A stretch of DNA of 64,000 bases from assembly GCA_963771005.1 (NCBI GenBank), contig CAVYRO010000002.1:1426001-1490000 (forward strand), in the 5' to 3' direction. Both the position numbers and the translations under genes were made by a program. Positions within the stretch are counted from its first letter, which is position 1, and every line of letters begins with the position of its first letter. Positions 33,723-41,787 of this stretch are shown one piece after another. Under the pieces are notes generated by a model that ran no database searches, was not told the origin of the DNA, and saw nothing but the letters and a program-made list of their open reading frames with translations. The DNA comes from DASQZK01 sp963771005. GTDB taxonomy: Bacteria; Bacteroidota; Bacteroidia; Bacteroidales; GCA-2748055.

Positions 33723-35180
33723 ATGGAAGTACTAATCCTGGTTCTCAGCTTTGTCCTGTTTCTTGCCATCGGCGTTCCCATAGCATTCAGCATCGGTCTG
33801 TCCGGCATCATTACCATGCTCTTCTCCATCGATACCATACCGGCCTTCACCACCTTCGCCCAACGCATGGCCACAGGACTCGACAGTTTCGCCCTTCTGG
33901 CCATCCCCTTCTTCATTCTCGCGGGAAATATCATGAATTCGGGAGGCATTGCGATCCGGCTGATCAATTTTGCCAGGGTACTTGTGGGCGGCTTGCCCGG
34001 AGGACTGGCCTTTGTGAATGTGATAGCCAATATGCTGTTCGGCGCCATTTCCGGATCTGCGGCCGCCTCAGCCTCGGCCATCGGCACCATCATGACTCCC
34101 GAGATGAAAAAGGAAGGTTTTAAGGATAATTTCAGTGCGGCGGTCAATATTACGTCTGCCACCACGGGACTTTCCATCCCTCCAAGCAATATCCTGATCG
34201 TATATTCACTGGCAAGCGGTGGCGCATCCATCACGGCCCTTTTCCTTGCCGGATATATACCCGGGATCCTTACTGGATTGTCAATCATGCTGGTTGCCAT
34301 GTCCATGCTTGTTTATGCCAACAGGGGAATAAAAGGCGTGATCTCGGTTATCCTCAAATTCCTTGCAGCCACAGCCGTTCTCATCGGTACCGGCGCAGGT
34401 CTCAAAATGATTTACGACAAGGCCCCGCGAAGCATCAGCGTACCTGTCTTAGCCCTGATTGCCGTCTTTTTGATCTTCCTTATATTACGATATTCCTTGC
34501 GCCGGAAAGCAAAGACGCTCAATGGAATATTGAAATTCGTGGATGCCATCCCTTCCCTTCTCATGCTGGTGATCGTGATCGGGGGAATTGTTGCAGGTTA
34601 TTTTACCGCCACGGAAGCATCGGCTGTAGCCGTGCTCTATGCACTGGTCCTTTCCTTTATTTACCGGGAGATCAGTTTCAGGGACCTTCCCCAGATCATC
34701 CTGCGATCGGTCAGGACCACGGCAATCGTTTTATTGCTGGTGGGTACGTCAATCGGCCTTTCCTGGATCATGTCCTACGAAAACATTCCCCAGAATGTCA
34801 GTGAAGGACTATTGAACATAAGCTCCAGCCCCTTCGTCATCCTTCTGATAATCAATTTCATCCTGTTATTTGTCGGCACCTTCATGGATATGACCCCGGC
34901 CGTACTCATATTCACGCCCATCTTTCTACCGGTAGTCACCGCACAGATGGGAATGAACCCTATACACTTCGGGATCATCATGGTGCTCAACCTTAGTGTA
35001 GGACTGTGTACACCGCCTGTGGGATCTGTACTCTTTATCGGCTGCAGCGTGGCGAATATAAAAATAGAAAAAGTCGTAAAACCGCTCCTGCCACTTTTTG
35101 CAGCCATGATCATCGTCCTTCTGCTTGTCACCTACATCCCACAGCTCAGTCTCTGGCTTCCGGGATTGCTTGGAAAATAA
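33723..35180 (+). CDS. TRAP transporter large permease (DctM family)
   Basis: The 485-residue membrane protein begins with the family-typical MEVLILVLSFVLFLAIGVPI and contains FAQRMATGLDSFALLAIPFF, ANMLFGAISGSAAASASAIG and a late MTPAVLIFTPIFLPV helix. Usual length is ~430. The extra ~55 residues lie centrally, between IMLVAMSMLVYANRG and DAIPSLLMLVIV, and include two hydrophobic stretches, so a helix pair may be added. It is the last gene of the kdu/TRAP series; the sensor kinase that follows 164 nt later has its own -7 element. Confidence 0.93.
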   Translation: MEVLILVLSFVLFLAIGVPIAFSIGLSGIITMLFSIDTIPAFTTFAQRMATGLDSFALLAIPFFILAGNIMNSGGIAIRLINFARVLVGGLPGGLAFVNVIANMLFGAISGSAAASASAIGTIMTPEMKKEGFKDNFSAAVNITSATTGLSIPPSNILIVYSLASGGASITALFLAGYIPGILTGLSIMLVAMSMLVYANRGIKGVISVILKFLAATAVLIGTGAGLKMIYDKAPRSISVPVLALIAVFLIFLILRYSLRRKAKTLNGILKFVDAIPSLLMLVIVIGGIVAGYFTATEASAVAVLYALVLSFIYREISFRDLPQIILRSVRTTAIVLLLVGTSIGLSWIMSYENIPQNVSEGLLNISSSPFVILLIINFILLFVGTFMDMTPAVLIFTPIFLPVVTAQMGMNPIHFGIIMVLNLSVGLCTPPVGSVLFIGCSVANIKIEKVVKPLLPLFAAMIIVLLLVTYIPQLSLWLPGLLGK

Positions 35181-35264
35181 AATTTTCCGGGTAAGCCGGG
35201 AGAGACGCATATATCACTTATGGAAAAAAAGAGTGGGATTGGAAGAAGATTTCAATAAAAAAGA

Positions 35265-35272
35265 TATATTTG
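35265..35272 (+). promoter_or_regulatory. Putative -7 element (TATATTTG) for the sensor kinase
   Basis: TATATTTG matches TAnnTTTG, with a TTG at 35239-35241 (23 nt upstream) as a possible -33 box. It lies 72 nt before the kinase start and separates it from the TRAP operon. Confidence 0.5.
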
Positions 35273-35343
35273 TAAGGCTTGTGAGTTCACAGCGAGAGAT
35301 CAAAAAAGGATAATATTTCGAGGATATCAAATTTTTCCTGTTA

Positions 35344-37689
35344 ATGCAGGTGCTTATTTCCAAATATCCGGTATTGGAAAAGACATTGCCGGTGGGTAAT
35401 CCCATGTACGGTTATCATACCCTTCTTTCCCTCAACACATTCATAGAAGCAAATCTTTGGATATATCACATTTTTGCATCTATTCTAATCGTCCTTATCG
35501 TCATCTTCCTCATCAAATTAACTGCCATAAACAGGAAGAAGAGATTTATAGATAACCTGGCCAAAAAGCAGGGTCCCCTGGGTCCAGGGAATATTCTTTA
35601 CAGCCTTATCGATACTCTCCCCGACTTCATTTACATCAAGGATCTCGACGGCCGGTTTGTCATTGCCAACAAAAAACTGGCCGGAACTTTTGGGAAAAAA
35701 TCGCGGGAAGAGCTCACCGGACTTTCCGACCATGATTTTTACCCCAAAAAACTGGCCGATGAGTTCAGAAAGAACGAGATCGAGGTTATGGCCACCGGAA
35801 ATCCGATTGTTAACCAATTGGAAAAAGGGCTGGATGAGAATAAAAAGAACATCTGGGTGAGCACAACAAAGATACCGCTCAAAGATGAACAGGGCAATAT
35901 CATCGGGATCGTCGGGATCGGCAGGGATGTCACTCTGTGGAAAAAAGCCCAGGAAGAACTCGAGAGAAAAACATACTCGCTGCACGAAGCCAATTCCCTT
36001 CTCGAAGAGCGGCAGGAGGAGATCCTCCAGCAACAGGAAGAATTGCGGACGCAAACCGAGCTCGTCTTGGAAGAGAAAAAGCATCTCAAGACCATTATCG
36101 ACAATATGCCTGACCGGATCTACATTAAAGACAGGAAGAGCCGTTTCATCATCGGCAATATTCATGTGGCCAAGGTAATGGGTGCCACTCCGGAAGAGCT
36201 TACCGGTAAAACGGATTTCGATTTTTATGAAAAAAGCATGGCCGAAGAATTTTACCGGGATGAGCAGAAAATCATGAGTGAGAAGAAAGTGATCATCAAT
36301 AAGGAAGAACGCGGATTGAACCCGGATGGCAAACAGGTCATCGTATCCACAACAAAGGTCCCGGTCTATGACGATAAAGATGAGGTAATCGGTATAGTTG
36401 GTATCGGCCGTGATATCACCATGCAAAAAACCGCCGAGAAAAAACTGATCGAAAAGACGGAAAATCTACAGGAAGCCAACGTGCTGCTTGAAGAACGGCA
36501 GGAGGAGATCCAGCAGCAGTCTGAAGAATTGCAGACACAGGCTGAACACCTGCTGAGCATAAATAAGGAACTTGAGAAACTATCCCTCGTGGCCAGCAAG
36601 ACCGATAATGTCATCGTGATCATGGACATGGACGGAAATTTCGAATGGGTAAATACTGGATTTGAGAAACGTTACGGGATGAAACTCGAAGACTTTATCC
36701 GGAAGAACGGTAAAAACCTCAGACAGACTTCATCATATAATGAGATCAACCACGTGCTCGATGAAGTTATTCAGACGAAGAAACCTTCGATTTATGAGGC
36801 GAAGGCAATGGATGTCAACAACGTAACAATATGGTCCCAGACCACCATCTCGCCCGTACTGGATGAAAAGGGAGAACTGGTGAGGATCATTGCCATCGAT
36901 TCCAATATTACAAAGATCAAGGAAGCCGAGGAAAAGATCAATGAACAGAAAAAACTGCTTGAGAAAAACAGGGACGAACTGAAAAAGCTGAATGCCACCA
37001 AAGATAAGTTCTTCTCCATCATTGCCCATGACCTGAAGAACCCTTTCCATTCAATCATGGGCTTCTCCGACCTTCTTACCCGGAGTTATGATTCCCTTGG
37101 GGATGATAAGCGCATTGAGTTCATCCAGCTTATTAAAGATTCCTCCACAAGCGCGTATTCCCTCCTTGAAAACCTTCTTCACTGGGCCCGGACGCAGACC
37201 AACAAGATCAAATTCAGCCCTGCCGAGATTAACCTGTCCGAGATTATCGACGAAAATTTCCAGATGCTAAGCGTGACAGCCCAGAATAAAAAGATAAGCC
37301 TGATCTCCCCGCAATCCGAAAGAAAAGTAGCCTATGCAGACTATAACATGGTAAATACCATTCTGCGGAACCTGATCAGCAATGCCATTAAGTTCACGCC
37401 TGAAGGTGGTGTGGTAAGCCTCGGAGTACATGAGAACGAGAGCCGCATCATAATAAAGGTGAGTGATACGGGGATCGGGATGTCGGATGAAGACCAGAAG
37501 AAACTATTCAAACTCGACGAATTTCACAGTACTACGGGAACCGTGGGTGAGGCCGGGACAGGATTGGGTCTGATCGTTTGCAGGGAATTTATCCGGAAAC
37601 ACGGTGGCGAATTATTGGTGACCAGCAAACAGCAGGAAGGAAGCACATTTACCTTCGATCTTCCCAAAGCCGGATCCGTTAGAAAATAA
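35344..37689 (+). CDS. PAS-domain sensor histidine kinase
   Basis: The 781-residue kinase has one transmembrane helix (~residues 40-60, IFASILIVLIVIFLIKL), then three PAS domains (~85-205, ~260-370, ~420-535). Coiled coils separate them, two of which repeat LLEERQEEI(L/Q)QQ and EEL(R/Q)TQ. These are followed by HisKA (FFSIIAHDLKNPFHSIMGFS, phospho-His near 561) and HATPase with NLISNAIKFTPEGG, VSDTGIGM and GTGLGLIV. It has no receiver or output domain and no adjacent response regulator, so the partner is elsewhere. PAS 1 and 2 are near duplicates (DFIYIKDLDGRF / DRIYIKDRKSRF; ISTTK..P). The signal is unknown. MYGYHTLL, 20 codons in, is an alternative start. Confidence 0.9.
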   Translation: MQVLISKYPVLEKTLPVGNPMYGYHTLLSLNTFIEANLWIYHIFASILIVLIVIFLIKLTAINRKKRFIDNLAKKQGPLGPGNILYSLIDTLPDFIYIKDLDGRFVIANKKLAGTFGKKSREELTGLSDHDFYPKKLADEFRKNEIEVMATGNPIVNQLEKGLDENKKNIWVSTTKIPLKDEQGNIIGIVGIGRDVTLWKKAQEELERKTYSLHEANSLLEERQEEILQQQEELRTQTELVLEEKKHLKTIIDNMPDRIYIKDRKSRFIIGNIHVAKVMGATPEELTGKTDFDFYEKSMAEEFYRDEQKIMSEKKVIINKEERGLNPDGKQVIVSTTKVPVYDDKDEVIGIVGIGRDITMQKTAEKKLIEKTENLQEANVLLEERQEEIQQQSEELQTQAEHLLSINKELEKLSLVASKTDNVIVIMDMDGNFEWVNTGFEKRYGMKLEDFIRKNGKNLRQTSSYNEINHVLDEVIQTKKPSIYEAKAMDVNNVTIWSQTTISPVLDEKGELVRIIAIDSNITKIKEAEEKINEQKKLLEKNRDELKKLNATKDKFFSIIAHDLKNPFHSIMGFSDLLTRSYDSLGDDKRIEFIQLIKDSSTSAYSLLENLLHWARTQTNKIKFSPAEINLSEIIDENFQMLSVTAQNKKISLISPQSERKVAYADYNMVNTILRNLISNAIKFTPEGGVVSLGVHENESRIIIKVSDTGIGMSDEDQKKLFKLDEFHSTTGTVGEAGTGLGLIVCREFIRKHGGELLVTSKQQEGSTFTFDLPKAGSVRK

Positions 37690-37697
37690 CGGTACGA

Positions 37698-39050
37698 TCA
37701 GAAAAGACCCCCGAATTTATTGATACAGCAGTTCTTGAATTTCTTCCCGCTACCGCATGGACATGGATCGTTGCGTCCTGTCACCACCCTGGGCCTCTCA
37801 TTCTGCATCTTTTGCCTGTCGAGCCGCTGAACCCATTGCATCACATTGGCAGGCGCTCTTTTTGCCCTTAGTTCGTCGGCCATGAATTGCATGTAGGGAT
37901 GCACATAGCTGAAAAACAGCTTGTAAGCCGGGCAGAGATAATTTAGCCCGGGATCGCCGGCAGGAGTCAGTGATATCCTGTTCTTCGGACATTCACCATG
38001 GCAGGCGAAACGGTAATCACATTCAAAGCAGTATTTGGGGAGCATATCCCGTTTATCGCGTCCAAACTTTTGTTGTCGCTCCGATTTGATCATTTCAAGG
38101 AGGGGAGTCTCCATGATGTTGCCAAGCTTGAAATCTTCGTATACGAAATGGTCGCAACTGAACAGATCCCCGTTATGTTCCATGGCAGTCGCATCGCCGC
38201 AGGTTTCCGTAAAAACGCATAGCCCCGCGTTTTCCCCTGCCCAGTTTGCCAGAGTGACGTCGAAGATCTGAACAAAGACTTTCGCAACATCTTTGCGAAC
38301 CCACTCATCAAAGATGCGGTTCAGAAAATTTCCGTATTGCAGCGGCTCAACCGACCAATCGGTAACTTTTGCATTTTTTTTATACCCCGGGGTAACGAGG
38401 TTAGGGGCATCATCCCTGAGTTCTTCTGCAATCCTTTCCACGATAGGGATGAACTGGATGAACCCGCTACCAATATCCCTGAGGAAACGGTAGACTTCCA
38501 GTGGATGGTAGGAATTCTGCCGGTTAACAACGGAAAGAGTGTTGAATTCGACCTTGTGTTTATGCAGAAGACGGATCCCGTTCATCACTTTTTCAAACGA
38601 TCCTTTGTTCGTATTGGTAAGGCGGTGATGGTCGTGAAGTCCTTCCGGCCCGTCGATGGAAATGCCAACAAGGAAGTCATGCTCTTTGAAAAGCCCGCAA
38701 AATTCATCGGTGATGAGCGTGCCATTGGTCTGGAACACATTCTCAATCCGTTTGCCGTTGCTGTGTTTATTTTGAAATTCGAGCGCCTTACGGTAGTAAT
38801 CCACACCCAGCATTGCCGGTTCGCCCCCCTGCCAGACAAAACTGACTACGGGTACTTCCTGGGCTGCTATATACTGCCTCGTAAATTCTTCAAGGACCTC
38901 ATCCTTCATCCGGAAATTACGGGTATGCTGATACAGGTTCTTTTTCTCGAGATAATAACAGTAGGTGCAATTCAGGTTGCATGCCGGACCTGTCGGTTTA
39001 AGCATCACATTGAACGCCGTGGGTTTGTGTGCGGGAAATAATACATCCAT
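37698..39050 (-). CDS. Anaerobic sulfatase-maturating enzyme (anSME-like) with C-terminal SEC-C motif
   Basis: The 450-residue radical SAM protein binds its first [4Fe-4S] cluster at C24-NLN-C28-TY-C31 and has a SPASM-type cysteine-rich C-terminal region (CVFTETCGD, SCDHFVYEDFKLGNI, YCFECDYRFACHGECPKNR) for two further clusters. anSMEs oxidise a Cys or Ser of sulfatases to formylglycine. The chain ends with a SEC-C zinc motif (GRNDPCPCGSGKKFKNC, ~425-441), found at the tail of several Bacteroidota anSMEs and of SecA. No sulfatase gene lies in the window, so its client is elsewhere. The stop is 8 nt from the convergent sensor kinase stop. Confidence 0.9.
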   Translation of the reverse strand: MDVLFPAHKPTAFNVMLKPTGPACNLNCTYCYYLEKKNLYQHTRNFRMKDEVLEEFTRQYIAAQEVPVVSFVWQGGEPAMLGVDYYRKALEFQNKHSNGKRIENVFQTNGTLITDEFCGLFKEHDFLVGISIDGPEGLHDHHRLTNTNKGSFEKVMNGIRLLHKHKVEFNTLSVVNRQNSYHPLEVYRFLRDIGSGFIQFIPIVERIAEELRDDAPNLVTPGYKKNAKVTDWSVEPLQYGNFLNRIFDEWVRKDVAKVFVQIFDVTLANWAGENAGLCVFTETCGDATAMEHNGDLFSCDHFVYEDFKLGNIMETPLLEMIKSERQQKFGRDKRDMLPKYCFECDYRFACHGECPKNRISLTPAGDPGLNYLCPAYKLFFSYVHPYMQFMADELRAKRAPANVMQWVQRLDRQKMQNERPRVVTGRNDPCPCGSGKKFKNCCINKFGGLF

Positions 39051-39164
39051 CGCGAATCTCCTTCTTTGATCTTCAAAATTATAAATAATAGAGGATTAGC
39101 CTGAAGACAGAACTTTATTTAGAATTTGTCTAAAATAGATAGCACCCGGAGACAGGGGGATTGT

Positions 39165-39470
39165 TGAAATGGTTTGAGATGGTTTGAGATGGTTTGAAAT
39201 GGTTTGAATTCCAATCAACAAATCAACAACTCAACAAATCACCAAATTCTTCAGGGTTTCACCACAGATTTCACAGATTATCACAGAAAAAGTTGTTTGA
39301 AATGTTTTGAAATGGTTTGAGATGGTTTGATATGGTTTGAACTCCATTCAACAAATCAACAACTCAACAAATCAACAAATTCTTCAGGGTTTCACCACAG
39401 ATTGCACAAATTATCACAGATTAGCTCCCGTGATTACCCGCGCAAATCCGTCAAATCCGCGTTCCGCATT
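39165..39470. repeat. Dispersed mosaic repeat, copy 4 (inverted orientation)
   Basis: The same modules as at other loci read on the opposite strand: GGTTTGAGATGGTTTGAAAT tracts, TCAACAAATCAACAACTCAA, CCACAGATTTCACAGATT, and a TTACCCGCGCAAATCCGTCA end. It fills most of 39051-39545, directly before the xylose promoter. Confidence 0.85.
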
Positions 39471-39473
39471 ACT

Positions 39474-39500
39474 CTTAGCGTATTTTTTACGCTAAGTTTG
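39474..39500 (+). promoter_or_regulatory. NrtR-type operator and -7 element of the xylose locus
   Basis: A perfect inverted repeat CTTAGCGTA-TTTTT-TACGCTAAG (39474-39496) overlaps TAAGTTTG (39493-39500), a TAnnTTTG -7 element, ~45 nt before the regulator's ATG. TTAG-N-GT...AC-N-CTAA symmetry is what I recall for NUDIX/NrtR-type regulators. Occupancy would prevent initiation; xylose or a derivative would relieve it (inferred). Confidence 0.7.
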
Positions 39501-39545
39501 CAATTCATCGAATCATTCCCTAATTTAGATGACTTAATTGTATGG

Positions 39546-40280
39546 ATGAAACTGAATCCCCATATCTCGGTCGATTGTGTCATCTTCGGATTTGACGGAG
39601 AAAACCTTAAAGCGTTGTTGCTGAAAAGAAGATACAGGATCTCTGAAAGTTCCGACGAATATGCGTTCGATTATAAACTGCCCGGGGATTTTATCACCGA
39701 TGAGGAAGACCTCGATTCGGCTGCCGACCGTATCCTGCTCGAACTGACCGGCCTCAGGGATATTTACCTTCGCCAGTTCCATGTTTTCGGTTCCCCCGGA
39801 AGGATAAGTCAGGAACACGACCTGCGCTGGCTGAGGGAAACCACGGGTCTCCCGGTGACACGTGTGGTTACGGTTGCCTATTATTCCCTCATCAAAATTG
39901 ATGAAAGCCGCAGGAACCAGGAGAGGAGGGAAAATGCCGGCTGGTTTGCCATCTCCGGGATCCATGGTCTTGCATTCGACCACGAGCTTATCCTCAGGGA
40001 AGGACTGAGAGTTTTGAGACGTAAGCTGCAATACGAACCTGTAGGAATGCAGCTCCTGCCTGAAAAATTCACCATCCGGCAATTACAGAATCTTTACGAG
40101 ATCATCATGGGAAAAGAACTCGACAACCGTAATTTCAGAAAGAAGGTACTTAAGGCTGATTACCTGGTTGCCCTTGAGGAAAAAGAAAAGGGTGTGGCAC
40201 ACAAACCGGCCCGTCTTTTCCGGTTTGACCCCAAAGTGTTTACTGACAGTTTCAACAGGTTTGAAGGATTCCAGTTTTAA
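39546..40280 (+). CDS. xylR: NUDIX/NrtR-like transcriptional regulator of xylose genes
   Basis: The ~244-residue protein has a NUDIX-fold N-terminal domain (SVDCVIFGFDGENLKALLLK, FDYKLPGDFITDEEDLDSAA) whose NUDIX box is degenerate, hence probably not hydrolytic. A winged-helix C-terminal domain follows (LLPEKFTIRQLQNLYEIIMG, NRNFRKKVLKADYLV). This architecture is the NrtR superfamily; in Bacteroides the AraR/XylR regulators belong to it. It lies 17 nt before xylB, with an operator-like inverted repeat upstream. The start is the ATG of MKLNPHISVD; the longer in-frame ATG lies in the mosaic repeat and is rejected. The gene symbol is assigned from context. Confidence 0.88.
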   Translation: MKLNPHISVDCVIFGFDGENLKALLLKRRYRISESSDEYAFDYKLPGDFITDEEDLDSAADRILLELTGLRDIYLRQFHVFGSPGRISQEHDLRWLRETTGLPVTRVVTVAYYSLIKIDESRRNQERRENAGWFAISGIHGLAFDHELILREGLRVLRRKLQYEPVGMQLLPEKFTIRQLQNLYEIIMGKELDNRNFRKKVLKADYLVALEEKEKGVAHKPARLFRFDPKVFTDSFNRFEGFQF

Positions 40281-40297
40281 CCTAAAATGAGAAGAAT

Positions 40298-41782
40298 ATG
40301 TACCTTATCGGATATGATATCGGAAGCTCCTCGGTAAAAGCAAGCGTCATCGAAGCCGGTACGGGCAGATGCATAGCCGCCGCCCACTACCCGGAGGAGG
40401 AGATGCCAATCACTGCTCTTAAGCCGGGGTGGGCTGAGCAGGATCCTGCCTTATGGTGGACCAATCTGCTGCTTGCCACTGCAGAAGTAGTAAAAAAGGT
40501 TGACAGTAAAAAGATAATGAGCGTCGGGATCTCATACCAGATGCATGGGTTGGTCATGATTGACAGTAACCGTGAAGTCCTCCGCCCTTCCATTATATGG
40601 TGCGACAGCCGTGCTGTGCCCTTTGGCGATAAAGCATTCATGGATCTCGGCCCTGAAAAATGCCTCTCCCACCTTCTCAACTCTCCCGGAAATTTCACGG
40701 CCTCAAAGCTGAAGTGGGTGAAAGAAAATGAACCCGGACTTTTCAGTAAGGTATGGAAGATCATGTTGCCCGGCGATTTTATTGCCATGAAACTCACAGG
40801 TGAGGTAAATACAACAATTGCCGGCCTTTCGGAGGGGATCTTCTGGGATTTCAGGGAAAATGCAGTAGCCGGATTTCTACTTGAAAATTACGGATTCGAT
40901 CCGGAGGTTATTCCTGAAATCGTCCCTACATTCTCCGTCCAGGGGAAAATTACGGAAAGTGTCTCCACCGAAACAGGCCTGCCCGCAGGTATTCCCGTCT
41001 CCTACCGGGCGGGTGACCAGCCGAACAATGCTTTTTCACTCAACGTCCTTGAACCCGGAGAGATCGCAGCTACGGCCGGCACATCCGGGGTAGTGTACGG
41101 GATCAGCGATGAGGTGAAGTACGATTCGTTCTCGCGGGTAAACACCTTTGCCCATGTTAATCATTCCGCAAAGAAGAACCGGCTGGGAGTGCTCCTCTGT
41201 ATCAACGGGACAGGCATCCTTTATTCCTGGCTCCGCAAAACTGTTGCTCCCGGAACAGATTATGATGCACTGAACCGGATGGCTTCTTCTGTCCCGGCCG
41301 GTTCAGAAGGGGTATGCATCCTTCCTTTCGGGAACGGGGCAGAACGGATGCTGGGGAATGCCGACCCGGGATGCAGCATTCACGGACTGAACTTTAACAT
41401 TCACGACCGTGTACATCTTATCCGGGCAGGACAGGAAGGCATTGCCTTTGCTTTCCATTACGGGATGCAGATCATGAAAAATATGGGAATAGACCCCTCG
41501 GTGATCAGGGCGGGAAAAGCAAACATGTTCCTCAGCCCGGTCTTCCGTGACACCCTCGCCGGGATTTCCGGCGCAAATATCGAACTATATAATACGGACG
41601 GCGCCCAGGGTGCAGCCCGCGGTGCAGGGATCGGTTCGGGTAAATATGCCACTGCTGCCGAAGCCTTTAAAAATCTTGAACGGATCGGGACAGTCGAACC
41701 CGGCATAAACCGGAAAGATGAATACGTGAATGCCTATAAGAACTGGCTGAATTATTTCGAATCAGTACCCAAAAAATCATAA
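40298..41782 (+). CDS. xylB: Xylulokinase
   Basis: The 494-residue FGGY-family kinase phosphorylates D-xylulose to xylulose 5-phosphate. Landmarks are the N-terminal phosphate-binding GYDIGSSSVKASVIEAGTG, VGISYQMHGLVM, RAGDQPNNAFSLNVLEPGEI, GTSGVVYG, and the late MGIDPSVIRAGKANMFLSPV and GAQGAARGAGIGSG motifs. Cytosolic. The order regulator-xylB-xylA-transporter with 5-nt spacing to xylA confirms the sugar better than the family signature alone. Length is normal for the family. Confidence 0.95.
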   Translation: MYLIGYDIGSSSVKASVIEAGTGRCIAAAHYPEEEMPITALKPGWAEQDPALWWTNLLLATAEVVKKVDSKKIMSVGISYQMHGLVMIDSNREVLRPSIIWCDSRAVPFGDKAFMDLGPEKCLSHLLNSPGNFTASKLKWVKENEPGLFSKVWKIMLPGDFIAMKLTGEVNTTIAGLSEGIFWDFRENAVAGFLLENYGFDPEVIPEIVPTFSVQGKITESVSTETGLPAGIPVSYRAGDQPNNAFSLNVLEPGEIAATAGTSGVVYGISDEVKYDSFSRVNTFAHVNHSAKKNRLGVLLCINGTGILYSWLRKTVAPGTDYDALNRMASSVPAGSEGVCILPFGNGAERMLGNADPGCSIHGLNFNIHDRVHLIRAGQEGIAFAFHYGMQIMKNMGIDPSVIRAGKANMFLSPVFRDTLAGISGANIELYNTDGAQGAARGAGIGSGKYATAAEAFKNLERIGTVEPGINRKDEYVNAYKNWLNYFESVPKKS

Positions 41783-41787
41783 TAACT

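Noticed and set aside
35518..36426. 302-codon minus-strand ORF
   Set aside because: Antisense shadow of the PAS sensor kinase.
38337..39041. 234-codon + strand ORF
   Set aside because: Antisense to the anSME radical SAM gene, whose cysteine motifs are intact.
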